Below are positions 27,219 through 35,941 of a stretch of 64,000 nt of DNA, in pieces. The notes below the pieces were generated by a model. That model saw nothing but the letters and a program-made list of their open reading frames with translations, was not told the origin of the DNA and did no database searches. This DNA is from MED-G16 sp964467915 (GTDB lineage Bacteria > Bacteroidota > Bacteroidia > Cytophagales > MED-G16). The DNA lies in NCBI GenBank assembly GCA_964467915.1, contig CAYXSW010000001.1:124001-188000 (forward strand), read 5' to 3'. Position numbers and translations under genes: made by a program. Numbering within the stretch: the stretch's first letter is position 1; each line of letters starts with the position of its first letter.

Positions 27219-27989
27219 TTAACTTTTTAAGTTTTCTTCTATTATTTCTGATATATCTTTTACGATAATATTTTTATCTAGATTTTTTTCCTTTACACCA
27301 TCATTTATCATCGTCATACAGAAAGGACACGCAACAGCGACAGTGTCAGGATTAACAGCTTGAATGTCATTAATTCTTTCCAGATTTATTTCCACATTAC
27401 CAGACTCTGACTCTTTGAAAATTTGAGAGCCTCCAGCCCCACAACACAATCCGTTTTCTTTTTTTCTTTTCATCTCATGAAGGTTTTCAGATATAGAATT
27501 AATAAGATTTCTTGGGGCCTCATAAATTTTGTTTCCTCTTCCCAAATAGCACGAATCATGATATGTAATTTTACTATTTATTTTTTCGGATATTAATTTC
27601 CCTTCTTCTAAAAGTTCGTTTAAAAACTCAGTATGATGAATCACCTCATAATTGCCCCCGAGCTCTGGGTACTCATTTTTTAATGTGTTAAAACAATGGG
27701 GACACATTGTTACAATTTTCTCTATATTGTATTTATTGAGAGTATTAATATTATTAAGTGCTTGCATCTGGAATAAGTATTCGTTTCCAGCTCTTCTTGC
27801 AGGATCACCAGTGCACCCTTCTTCATCCCCAAGAATAGCAAAATCTATTTTCAAATGATTTAAAATTGAAACAAATGATTTAGTAACTTTTTTATATCTA
27901 TCATCATATGATCCAGCACACCCGACCCAAAATAAAACTTCTGGTTTCTGGTTTGAATTAATAAATTCATTTATAGTCTTAACCTTCAT
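27219..27989 (-). CDS. CCG-domain (heterodisulfide-reductase-like) Fe-S protein
   Basis: A 256-residue soluble protein with two cysteine-rich CCG domains. The first has VGCAGSYD, EEGCTGDPARR and MCPHCFNTL; the second has HDSCYLGR, GLCCGAGG and CPFCMTM. Such domains bind non-cubane or [4Fe-4S] clusters and act in HdrB, GlpC, LutA and GlcF-type oxidoreductases. The partner is the membrane 4Fe-4S protein encoded just upstream; the two genes overlap as ATGA. Together they look like the electron-transfer half of a quinone-linked enzyme whose catalytic partner is not obvious. Dld, encoded further down the same strand, is one possible but unproven link. Confidence 0.88.
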   Translation of the reverse strand: MKVKTINEFINSNQKPEVLFWVGCAGSYDDRYKKVTKSFVSILNHLKIDFAILGDEEGCTGDPARRAGNEYLFQMQALNNINTLNKYNIEKIVTMCPHCFNTLKNEYPELGGNYEVIHHTEFLNELLEEGKLISEKINSKITYHDSCYLGRGNKIYEAPRNLINSISENLHEMKRKKENGLCCGAGGSQIFKESESGNVEINLERINDIQAVNPDTVAVACPFCMTMINDGVKEKNLDKNIIVKDISEIIEENLKS

Positions 27990-29287
27990 ACATCCTTCTT
28001 AAACCAATTAGACCTATCATCAATTGGGAATTTCCATGGTGAAAAATTAGTTTCAATGTTTTGCATCATTGAGTTCCACTCCGGGGGTAAATTAGAGCCT
28101 TCTAATGCCGCATATCTCCTACATTCTATAATAATGTCAAGAGGGCTGATATTTATGGGGCACTCTTCAACACAAGCATTACAAGACGTACAAGCAAATA
28201 TTTCTTCAGCACTTATATAGTCACCAAGTAAACTTTTATCATTATAATTTAGACCCTTATCTTTCATTTTCCCAATTTCTTCAGATCGATCTCTTACGTC
28301 CATCATTATTTTTCTTGGTGATAATTTTTTTCCAGTAATATTTGCAGGGCAAACCGAAGTACATCTACCGCATTCTGAGCAAGAGTAAGCTTCTAAAATA
28401 TTTTTCCAGGATAAATCTGTTATGTCTTTTGCACCAAACCGCTTAGGTGGCTTTTCTGTATTTTCTGATGAAAGTCCCATCATCATTTTAATTTCATTTG
28501 TTATAGATTTCATATTATTCATTTTGCCTTTTTCTTGATCATCTGAATGATAAATATTAGGAAAAGCGAGAAATATATGAAGGTGTTTAGAGTAGGTAAC
28601 ATAAACAGCAAAAAGAAGTATCCCTATAATATGAATCCACCAAAACACTCTCTCGGTAATGACTAAACTAATAGTTGAATAATTTGTGAAAAGAGGTTTT
28701 AAAAATTCTGAAAAATAGAAACTGCCAGTTGAGTTATATTCTCCAACATCTTGTAACACAAGATCTGATGCATTCATTGTCAAAATTGCTATCATTAAAA
28801 TTATTTCAAAGATCAAAATTAAGTTTGCATCTAGAACAGGCCACCCTTTTAATTCAGGACTATTGAGCCTATTAATTTTCATAAAATTTCTTCTAAATAA
28901 GAATATAACACAGGATATTAATACTAGAACAACAAAAAATTCTATAACTGATATGAAAATATTATAGTATGGCATTCCAAAATCGTTAAATATTCTGTGG
29001 GTACCTAAAATTCCATCAAGTATGATCTCTATTATCTCAATATTTATTATAATAAACCCAGAGTAGATCATTAGGTGGAGAACAGCTGGTAATATTTTTT
29101 TAAACATCTTTGACTGACCGAATGCAATTAATATTAAATTTTTTAATCTTTTCTTTTTCTTAGCAGAGGAGTTATATTTTTTTTCACCTAAGAAAATATT
29201 TTTTTTTATTATAGTGATTCTTTCAAATAAGATATAGCCAAAAAATGTTAATAAAAAAATAAATAAAAATTGAGGAAGAAGGTTCAT
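27986..29287 (-). CDS. Membrane-bound dicluster 4Fe-4S protein
   Basis: A 433-residue protein. The N-terminal half (about 1-250) has around five or six membrane helices. Histidines in HLMIYSG and RVFWWIHIIGI suggest a haem-binding NarI/HdrE-like module. The C-terminal half is a cytoplasmic ferredoxin with two clusters: CSECGRCTSVCP (about 300-311) and CTSCNACVEECP (about 364-375). It is predicted to exchange electrons between the quinone pool and the CCG protein encoded next. It is the first gene of the minus-strand run and lies back to back with tRNA-Phe. Confidence 0.88.
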   Translation of the reverse strand: MNLLPQFLFIFLLTFFGYILFERITIIKKNIFLGEKKYNSSAKKKKRLKNLILIAFGQSKMFKKILPAVLHLMIYSGFIIINIEIIEIILDGILGTHRIFNDFGMPYYNIFISVIEFFVVLVLISCVIFLFRRNFMKINRLNSPELKGWPVLDANLILIFEIILMIAILTMNASDLVLQDVGEYNSTGSFYFSEFLKPLFTNYSTISLVITERVFWWIHIIGILLFAVYVTYSKHLHIFLAFPNIYHSDDQEKGKMNNMKSITNEIKMMMGLSSENTEKPPKRFGAKDITDLSWKNILEAYSCSECGRCTSVCPANITGKKLSPRKIMMDVRDRSEEIGKMKDKGLNYNDKSLLGDYISAEEIFACTSCNACVEECPINISPLDIIIECRRYAALEGSNLPPEWNSMMQNIETNFSPWKFPIDDRSNWFKKDV

Positions 29288-29318
29288 TTTTTAATAGTTC
29301 AAATTCAAAAATAATAAT

Positions 29319-29349
29319 TTTGTGAGAAATGTTTATTTACTTAGGTTTG
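29319..29349 (+). promoter_or_regulatory. Promoter of tRNA-Phe
   Basis: TTTG (29319-29322), a 19-base spacer and TAGGTTTG (29342-29349) match the Bacteroidota -33 and -7 elements exactly. The -7 element ends 14 bases before the mature tRNA, which leaves a short 5' trailer for RNase P. Confidence 0.82.
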
Positions 29350-29363
29350 CAAATATTTCATGA

Positions 29364-29439
29364 GGTGCTGTAGCTCAGGTGGTAGAGCATCGGACTGAAA
29401 ATCCGTGAGTCGGTGGTTCGAGTCCACCCAGCACCACCA
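29364..29439 (+). tRNA. tRNA-Phe (GAA)
   Basis: A 76-base cloverleaf. The acceptor stem GGTGCTG (29364-29370) pairs with CAGCACC (29429-29435), then A and an encoded CCA (29437-29439). The D arm GCTC/GAGC, the T arm GGTGG/CCACC with TTCGAGT loop and the anticodon GAA at 29397-29399 followed by AA all fit. The first anticodon-stem pair is a T-T mismatch. No duplicated tRNA end or integrase is nearby, so it shows no sign of use as an attachment site. Confidence 0.97.
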
Positions 29440-29460
29440 AAAAGAAATCCCTACATTTCT
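29438..29460 (-). terminator. Possible weak terminator downstream of nagB
   Basis: On the minus strand a 6-base stem AGAAAT/ATTTCT with 6-base loop (29460-29443) is followed by five T. The stem is A/T-rich and weak. It lies 37 bases beyond the nagB stop and just before the antisense of tRNA-Phe, a sensible place to stop transcription. Low confidence. Confidence 0.35.
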
Positions 29461-29496
29461 AAAAGCAAAATTTTATTAGCAGGAGAAACTGGATAT

Positions 29497-31734
29497 TTAG
29501 GAAAATTTATACCTCCTAAATCCTTCCATTGCACCATATTTGGCAAAACCAAGTTTAGAATATAATTCCGCTGTGTTTTTGTTTCTGTCTTCTGCCCTTT
29601 GCCAAAATTCCCTCAAGTCTTCACCAGGGAACACCACTCCATCTTTTTGTGATTGGTGTTTAAATATTGCTCTTCTTTTTCTTAGTACCTGATCAGGGCT
29701 AAGTGGGACTGTCATGTCAATATCATGCACTTTCCATTCATTCCAAGCTCCTCGGTATAACCATACATAACAGTCTTTCATAAACAATTTTGATTTTAAA
29801 TTATCTATGGCTCTATAGATTGACCTCAGACAAAGTCTATGAGTTCCGTGAGGATCATTTAAATCTCCCGCAGCATATATTTGATGGGGTTTTATTTTCT
29901 CAATCAAATCCTGAATAATCTTTATATCTTCAGCAGATATATCTTTCTTTTTAATTGCTCCTGTTTGATAAAACGGCATATCTAAATAGTGGATGTTTTC
30001 TTCATTTTTTAAACCAAGGTGTTGGCATGCCTGGTATGCTTCAGACTTTCTAATAATACCCTTAACCTTATTTATAATTTTAAATCCATCAAGATCAATC
30101 TTTTCTCTTAAAAGGCCGGCTATGTTTTTGTGGAAATTACTTGCCCAAATAACATGGTTTTTTTCTAATTTTTTTTTGCCGTCACTCATCAGAAAATTGC
30201 GTTCTTTAGCAGATAAGCTAATAGCTAGTCTTTTTATTAGCTCAGTTGTCTCTAATACATTATTGTCACTTACCGCTATATTTCCTGATGTGTTATACGC
30301 CACATGAACTTCGTGTCCTTGTTTAATTAATCTATCAAAGGTTCCTCCCATAGATATTACGTCATCATCTGGGTGAGGAGAAAAAATTAAAACTCTTTTT
30401 TTTGAAGGTTTTGCTCTTTCTGGTCTCCCTGCGTCATCAGCGTAAGGTTTTCCCCCAGGCCAGCCCGTGATTGTGTTTTGAATCATGTTGAAAACTTTAA
30501 TGTTTGTCTCATATGCAGATAAATATTTTTCAAATATTCCACCCATCCCGTTTTCATGGTAATCCTCATCGGTTAATTGTAATATTGGCTTATCTTTTTT
30601 GATACTTAGCCAAATAACTGCTTTTTTGATATTAAAATCCGTCCACCCAATAATAGTCGAACTTAGTATAGTTGATTGTTTTTTTGTAATGTCTGTAAAA
30701 ACCCACGGGCAATTCATTCTATTAAGTTGCGATGATGATTCCTTGTCTAATATAAATAGACAATTAGGATGGTTTTGTAAAAAAGAGGCCGGGACCAATT
30801 CGTTAGTGTCTTCTTCTGCTGCTTTTTTTACAACTTTAGCTTTACCATCACCCCAAGCTACAAGGATAATTCTTTTTGCATCCATTATAGTTTTTATTCC
30901 CATAGAAATAGCATCTTTTGGCACATTGTATATCCCTCCAAATTCATCAGCTGCATCAAATCTTGTTGTGTATTCAATTTTAACTTTTCTAGTAACAGAG
31001 GATTCGATGGAGCCGGGCTCATTAAACCCAATGTGTCCATTTCTGCCGATCCCAAGAAGTTGCAAGTCCAAGCCACCGGCGTTTATAATTTTGTTTTCGT
31101 ATTCGACACAATATTTTCCAATTTGATCTAAATCAGTGTTTCCCTCAGGAATATTAATGTTTTTTGGATCAATATTTATATGGTTAAATAGGTTTTCAAA
31201 CATAAATTTGTGATAGCTATGTCTTGATTTTGGTTCCATGGGAACGTATTCGTCTAAGTTGAATGTTATCACATTATGGAAGCTTAGATTTTGATTTCTG
31301 TGCATTCTAACAAGTTCTTTATAAATAGAAATGGGTGAGGATCCCGTTGCTAATCCTAACACACAATTTTTGTTTTTTGATTGTTTTTCTTTAATCAAAT
31401 TAGCTATTTCATGAGCTGCTGCTATAGAGCCAATTTTTGGGTGTTCATAAAGTTCTAATGTTATTCTCTCCTTAAAAACACTCTGATCGTATAAGTTATC
31501 TTTTTTCGGGCTTCTTATTTTATTATGTGGGTTTTTTAATGTCGTTAAGTTGTTTTTTATAATATTTTTCAGCTTTTTTAATTGAATCTTTCTTTTTGAA
31601 AAATCTTTTTCTTTGTTGGGGTATATGTCTACATTAAATTGCCTTCCGTTATATATTTTAATTCTTTTTCCTTTGTGGTTGTAGTAACAAAAAGATCTTG
31701 ATGGATTAGTGTTAATTTTTATTTTATGTCCCAT
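29497..31734 (-). CDS. nagB: Glucosamine-6-phosphate deaminase fused to a PIG-L-type deacetylase domain, with N-terminal extension
   Basis: A 745-residue protein. Residues about 85-370 are a NagB deaminase that converts glucosamine-6-phosphate to fructose-6-phosphate and ammonia, with GLATGSSPISIY, FNLDEYVPM and GIGRNGHIGFNEPGS. Residues about 445-745 are a PIG-L/LmbE domain with metal motif SPHPDDD and a second site DPHGTH. This fusion is known in Bacteroidota; the PIG-L part may deacetylate an amino sugar or be regulatory. The first 80 or so residues, very rich in K, R and N, are extra. No ATG, GTG or TTG lies in frame between codon 2 and the NagB core, so the long form is the only normal start. 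It is divergent from the metalloprotease gene. Confidence 0.93.
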   Translation of the reverse strand: MGHKIKINTNPSRSFCYYNHKGKRIKIYNGRQFNVDIYPNKEKDFSKRKIQLKKLKNIIKNNLTTLKNPHNKIRSPKKDNLYDQSVFKERITLELYEHPKIGSIAAAHEIANLIKEKQSKNKNCVLGLATGSSPISIYKELVRMHRNQNLSFHNVITFNLDEYVPMEPKSRHSYHKFMFENLFNHINIDPKNINIPEGNTDLDQIGKYCVEYENKIINAGGLDLQLLGIGRNGHIGFNEPGSIESSVTRKVKIEYTTRFDAADEFGGIYNVPKDAISMGIKTIMDAKRIILVAWGDGKAKVVKKAAEEDTNELVPASFLQNHPNCLFILDKESSSQLNRMNCPWVFTDITKKQSTILSSTIIGWTDFNIKKAVIWLSIKKDKPILQLTDEDYHENGMGGIFEKYLSAYETNIKVFNMIQNTITGWPGGKPYADDAGRPERAKPSKKRVLIFSPHPDDDVISMGGTFDRLIKQGHEVHVAYNTSGNIAVSDNNVLETTELIKRLAISLSAKERNFLMSDGKKKLEKNHVIWASNFHKNIAGLLREKIDLDGFKIINKVKGIIRKSEAYQACQHLGLKNEENIHYLDMPFYQTGAIKKKDISAEDIKIIQDLIEKIKPHQIYAAGDLNDPHGTHRLCLRSIYRAIDNLKSKLFMKDCYVWLYRGAWNEWKVHDIDMTVPLSPDQVLRKRRAIFKHQSQKDGVVFPGEDLREFWQRAEDRNKNTAELYSKLGFAKYGAMEGFRRYKFS

Positions 31735-31787
31735 GAGACTAAAAATTTTTGAATTAATATAAATTTATTAAGTAAATATAATGTATC

Positions 31788-31806
31788 ATGAGACATTTTG
31801 TCTCAT
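31788..31806. promoter_or_regulatory. Palindrome in the nagB/metalloprotease divergent region, possible operator
   Basis: A perfect 8-base inverted repeat ATGAGACA / TGTCTCAT with a 3-base centre, in the 144-base gap between divergent genes. The 7-base core ATGAGAC recurs at 31733-31739 (over the nagB start) and, inverted, at 31898-31904 (inside the metalloprotease start region). The layout suggests a regulator site, but no regulator gene is adjacent. It could also be a small RNA hairpin. Confidence 0.5.
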
Positions 31807-31878
31807 ATATTATACTTTTTGTCCTTTGAATTTATTTTATATATTTTTATTTAATACAAAATCAACATAATCACATCC

Positions 31879-34281
31879 ATGAAATATTTATTATTATGTC
31901 TCATAATGTTTTCATCGACATTATTTGCTCAAAAGAAAGATGAAAAAGAAAGTAAGAATAAGTCTTACGAAGAAATTATTGACGATGAGTTTGTAACTGA
32001 TGATGGGCTTTTCAAAGTTCATCAAAATAACCAAAAGGTGTATTATGAGATTCCAAGTTCCTTACTTGGTAAAGAGATGTTGATGGTAACAAGGATTGCT
32101 AAAACATCAAACGGCATTGGTTATGGTGGTCAGAAGATTAATTCTCAGGTACTTAGGTGGCAGAAAAAATATGATAAAATATTACTTAGAGTTGTTAGTT
32201 ATGAAAATATTGCAAATGACACATTACCAATATATGAATCAGTAAAAAATTCAAATTTTGAGCCAATACTATCCTCTTTTGATATAGAGACATATAACCC
32301 CTCTGATAGTTCCATACTAATTAATGTGTCGGAGCTCTTTACAACCGATGTTAAGGCTTTAGGCTTTCCTCAGTTCAGAAGGAAAAACCTTAAGATCACT
32401 TCTCTAGATAAAAAAAGATCTTTTATAGAATCTGTTAAAAGTTTTCCAAAAAACATTGAGGTTAGAAATGTATTAACTTATATCTCTACCCAGCCACCTT
32501 CTCAAAGAAACTCTCAAACTATCAGTTTAGAGGTAAATAATTCAATGATTCTTCTTCCGGAAAATAAAATGCAACCAAGATATTTGGACAGAAGAGTAGG
32601 TTATTTTTCTCAAACTCAAACGGATTATGGTTTAGATGAACAAAAAGCAAAATCAACATCATATATTAGGAGATGGAAATTAATTCCTAAAGATGTAGAA
32701 GCGTATAATAGAGGAGAATTGGTTGAGCCAGTCAAGCCCATAGTTTATTATATTGATCCATCAACTCCGTTAAAGTGGAGAAAATATTTAAAGCAGGGGG
32801 TTGAAGATTGGCAGGTTGCGTTTGAAGCTGCAGGGTTCAAAAATGCTATTTTATGTAAGTACCCACCATCTAAAGAAGAAGATCCTGACTGGAGTCCGGA
32901 AGACGTAAGGTATTCAGTTATAAGATATTATGCTTCCGACATTCAGAATGCGTATGGACCCCATACTGCTGACCCTAGAACAGGTGAAATTTTAGAGAGT
33001 GATATAGGATGGTACCATAATGTGATGAATCTTTTAAGGAATTGGTATCTGATACAGACTTCAGCCGTAAATCAAAATTCAAGAGGTGTGAAATTTCAAG
33101 ATGAGGTTATGGGTCAACTTATAAGGTTTGTCTCTGCTCATGAAGTAGGGCATACCATTGGATTACCACATAACATGGGGTCAAGCTTTGCTTATTCTGT
33201 TGATAGTCTTAGGTCGCCTTCTTTTACATCTTCACATGGAGTAGCTCCCTCAATAATGGATTATGCTAGATTTAATTACGTTGCTCAGCCTGGTGATGGT
33301 GTAAAAAACTTTTATCCTATGGTAGGTGAATATGATATTTGGTCTGTCAAGTGGGGGTATTCTTATTTTGATAATTTAGATCAAAATTCTGAGAAGGAGC
33401 CTCTTAATACATGGATAAAAAATAAATCATCTAATTATGAGTATTGGTTTGGATATTCAAATGGAATCGACCCAAGGTCTCAGACTGAATCGATCGGGAG
33501 CGATAATATGGAGGCCAGTTATTATGGGGTTTTAAATCTTAAGCGTATAGTTCCAAATTTAATAGAGTGGACTTATGAAGAAGGAAAAAATTACGACGAT
33601 CTCAAGGAACTTTACTTAAATGTTTTTTCTCAATTCAGGAGATATATTGGTCATGTTTCAGCAAATGTTGGAGGAATTTATGAAGACCTAAAAAGCAATG
33701 ATCAAGAAGGAAATGTTTACTCACATGTTCCAAAAAACATTCAGAAGAAAGCAGTTAAATTTTTAAATGATCATGTTTTTATTTCTTTAGATTGGTTGGT
33801 GGATCAGAATGTATTAGATAAAATTGAAAATATTGGTGCATTAGAAAGAGTGAGGTCAGCTCAAACATATGCACTAAACAGATTGTTTGATTATTCTAGG
33901 CTGGCAAGGATGTTGGAGAATCAAGCAATAAATAAAAATAATTCATACTCAATAAACAATATGATTGAAGACCTTAATTTGAGTTTGTGGGGAGATATGT
34001 TAGGTCCTGATCCTATTAAGGTATACAGAAGAAATTTGCAAAAAACGTATATTAACTTATTAGTTGATATAATGAAAAATGATAAGAATCAATCCTCTTA
34101 TTATAAAAGATTTGGAGTAAATATAGACTTTAAATCATCGGATATTAGATCAATAGTTCTTGGTGAAATTATAAGTTTAGATAAAAAAATTAAAATTAAA
34201 ATTAAGAAGGCTAAAGATGGTTCATCAGTCAGTCATCTTAAATACATTAGGACTATGATATCTGACTATACTGAAGATTAA
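31879..34281 (+). CDS. Zinc-dependent metalloprotease, DUF5117/DUF5118 type
   Basis: An 800-residue exported protease with signal peptide (about 1-17, ending LFAQ). The N-terminal part has DUF5118-like and DUF5117-like features (EEIIDDEFVTDDGLFKVHQNNQKVYYEIP and ...GKEMLMVTRIAKTSNGIGYGGQKIN). The metzincin-like site is H421-E422-xx-H425-xxGLP-H431, with a downstream SIMDYARFNYV Met-turn-like segment. The rest is a helical C-terminal domain. Families of this type are common in marine flavobacteria and presumably degrade proteins outside the cytoplasm; substrates are unknown. There is no obvious T9SS sorting domain. The stop overlaps the convergent rluB gene by 4 bases. Confidence 0.9.
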   Translation: MKYLLLCLIMFSSTLFAQKKDEKESKNKSYEEIIDDEFVTDDGLFKVHQNNQKVYYEIPSSLLGKEMLMVTRIAKTSNGIGYGGQKINSQVLRWQKKYDKILLRVVSYENIANDTLPIYESVKNSNFEPILSSFDIETYNPSDSSILINVSELFTTDVKALGFPQFRRKNLKITSLDKKRSFIESVKSFPKNIEVRNVLTYISTQPPSQRNSQTISLEVNNSMILLPENKMQPRYLDRRVGYFSQTQTDYGLDEQKAKSTSYIRRWKLIPKDVEAYNRGELVEPVKPIVYYIDPSTPLKWRKYLKQGVEDWQVAFEAAGFKNAILCKYPPSKEEDPDWSPEDVRYSVIRYYASDIQNAYGPHTADPRTGEILESDIGWYHNVMNLLRNWYLIQTSAVNQNSRGVKFQDEVMGQLIRFVSAHEVGHTIGLPHNMGSSFAYSVDSLRSPSFTSSHGVAPSIMDYARFNYVAQPGDGVKNFYPMVGEYDIWSVKWGYSYFDNLDQNSEKEPLNTWIKNKSSNYEYWFGYSNGIDPRSQTESIGSDNMEASYYGVLNLKRIVPNLIEWTYEEGKNYDDLKELYLNVFSQFRRYIGHVSANVGGIYEDLKSNDQEGNVYSHVPKNIQKKAVKFLNDHVFISLDWLVDQNVLDKIENIGALERVRSAQTYALNRLFDYSRLARMLENQAINKNNSYSINNMIEDLNLSLWGDMLGPDPIKVYRRNLQKTYINLLVDIMKNDKNQSSYYKRFGVNIDFKSSDIRSIVLGEIISLDKKIKIKIKKAKDGSSVSHLKYIRTMISDYTED

Positions 34282-34997
34282 TTTAAAAAAGATTTTAAAT
34301 TTCTTATTTCATTATTTTTTAGTTTTCTCCACTTTCCTCTTGGCAAGTCTTTTTTTGTTAATGGTCCAATCATAACCCTATCTAATTTGATTATTTTAAG
34401 ATTTATTTTTTTAAAGATTTTTTTAAAGATTTTATTTTCATCACCATTAATTTCAATTCCAACCTCATTGTCATTTTCTAATTTTATTGCCTTTTCTACT
34501 GATATTTTTTTATTATCAATAATTAGTCCAGATTTTATTAGGTCAACATCACTTTTTTTTATCTTCTTATTAAGACTCACACTGTAAATTTTTTTAAATT
34601 TAATTGATTCTGAGGTTAGTTTTTTTAATAATTCATTGTCATTTGTTAGTAATAGAAGCCCAGAAGATTCTTTATCTAAATTTCCGACAGGCGATAACTT
34701 TTCTTCAATTTTCTTTACTAAGTCAAATACTCCTTTCCCTTTATTATTTTTTTTAATTGTAAACCCTTTAGGTTTATTCAGCAATATATAAAGTTTTTCT
34801 TCTGGAATTATTTGTTCTTTACCTATTGTGATCATGTCATTTATGTCCACTTTAATACCTAGTTTGGTAGAGGTTACTCCATTTACCTTTACCTTTCCCT
34901 TGATTATAAGCTCATCAGCTTTTCTACGATTGCAATATCCTGAAAGAGAGATAAATTTATTTAGACGTATTGTATTTAAATCAGATTTCTTCTTCAT
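34278..34997 (-). CDS. RNA pseudouridine synthase, RluB/RsuA family
   Basis: A 239-residue enzyme that isomerises a uridine in rRNA. An S4 RNA-binding domain (about 9-65: RLNKFISLSGYCNRRKADELIIKGKVKVNG) is followed by the catalytic domain with VGNLDKESSGLLLLTND, whose aspartate is the nucleophile. I use the ATG at 34997 rather than the GTG one codon upstream. It overlaps scpB by 17 bases; scpB-rluB pairing is widespread in bacteria. RluB (23S) is more likely than RsuA from that pairing. Confidence 0.9.
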   Translation of the reverse strand: MKKKSDLNTIRLNKFISLSGYCNRRKADELIIKGKVKVNGVTSTKLGIKVDINDMITIGKEQIIPEEKLYILLNKPKGFTIKKNNKGKGVFDLVKKIEEKLSPVGNLDKESSGLLLLTNDNELLKKLTSESIKFKKIYSVSLNKKIKKSDVDLIKSGLIIDNKKISVEKAIKLENDNEVGIEINGDENKIFKKIFKKINLKIIKLDRVMIGPLTKKDLPRGKWRKLKNNEIRNLKSFLN

Positions 34998-35544
34998 CAC
35001 CTATAGAATTTTCCTCTTTTTGGAAATCTTTTATTGTAGGTAACTGCTCAAGATTATTAATACCAAAATAATCCATAAACTTTTCACTGGTTGAGTATAT
35101 AAGTGGTCTTCCAACCTTATCAGATTTTCCCTTTATTATTATCAACTCTTTATCTAATAACTTTTGTATTGTATAATCACAGTTAACACCTCTTATTTTT
35201 TCAATTTCTGATTTTGTAACAGGTTGTTTATAAGCTATTATTGATAATGTTTCTAGGGCTGATATAGAAAGACGTCTTCTGGATTGTTGTTTAAGAAGGA
35301 TTTCGTTTAACCTAGAATAATCTCTTTTTGTTAAAAATTGATATCCTCCTCCAGATTCTATTATCTCAAAAGAATACTCATCACTTTTGTATTTATTAAT
35401 TAACTTTTTAATATTCTCAGAGATTCTTTTTTCAGAATACTCTGCTTTTTCACTTTCTGAAAATGTTTTAATGAGATCACCTATTTTGATAGGTTTTGGT
35501 GAACAAAAAATTAGTGACTCAATTTTTGATTCTAATGAACTCAA
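34981..35544 (-). CDS. scpB: Segregation and condensation protein B
   Basis: ScpB dimerises and binds the ScpA kleisin to help SMC organise the chromosome. The 187-residue protein has two winged-helix domains: LESKIESLIFCSPKPIKIGDL at the start and ALETLSIIAYKQPVTKSEIEKIRGVNCDYTI in the middle, both highly typical. The start is a TTG at 35544, chosen because no ATG fits and the next gene's stop lies 3 bases upstream. scpA is not in the window. Confidence 0.93.
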   Translation of the reverse strand: MSSLESKIESLIFCSPKPIKIGDLIKTFSESEKAEYSEKRISENIKKLINKYKSDEYSFEIIESGGGYQFLTKRDYSRLNEILLKQQSRRRLSISALETLSIIAYKQPVTKSEIEKIRGVNCDYTIQKLLDKELIIIKGKSDKVGRPLIYSTSEKFMDYFGINNLEQLPTIKDFQKEENSIGDEEEI

Positions 35545-35546
35545 TT

Positions 35547-35930
35547 TTACCCTCTATTTAATTTTGCTTCTATTGATTGTGTTGCGTGGGGAACAGCTCT
35601 TAACCTTTTTTTATCAATTAAATTACCAGTGTCTTTACAAATACCATATGTTCCATTATTAATTCTAATTAGAGCTTTTTCTAAGTTTGTAATGAACTTT
35701 TGCTGTCTTCCTGCAAGTTGACTTAAACTTTCTTTTTCCATTGTATCTGCGCCGTCTTCTAAAGTTTTAAGTGCACCTTGAGTTGAGTCAGTTCCTGACA
35801 AGTTGCTCCTCTGTAAAGATTCTCTAATAAAGTCCAGCTCTTTTTGTGCACTTTCCATTTTCTCCAAAATAAGCTTCTCAAATTCTTTTAATTCTATAGC
35901 AGTATATTTTGTTTTTTCTTTCTTAGTCAT
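35547..35930 (-). CDS. DksA/TraR-family zinc-finger-like transcription factor
   Basis: A 127-residue protein with an N-terminal coiled-coil (about 10-75) and a C-terminal finger remnant with GTYGICKDTGNLIDKKRLRAVPHATQSIEAKL. Only one cysteine of the usual four is kept (GICKDTG), which is typical for the Bacteroidota version and suggests metal-free folding. DksA proteins enter the RNA polymerase secondary channel and modulate stringent control. I use the ATG at 35930 rather than a TTG three codons upstream. It sits between infB and scpB in a transcription/translation operon. Confidence 0.9.
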   Translation of the reverse strand: MTKKEKTKYTAIELKEFEKLILEKMESAQKELDFIRESLQRSNLSGTDSTQGALKTLEDGADTMEKESLSQLAGRQQKFITNLEKALIRINNGTYGICKDTGNLIDKKRLRAVPHATQSIEAKLNRG

Positions 35931-35941
35931 AATCTTCAAAT

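Noticed and set aside
29364..29439. tRNA-Phe as an island attachment site
   Set aside because: I found no repeated tRNA 3' end downstream and no integrase beside it; both flanks are core genes.
30599..31126. Long plus-strand frame opposite nagB
   Set aside because: Antisense shadow of the NagB core; no homology or initiation context, and the opposite strand has clear catalytic motifs.
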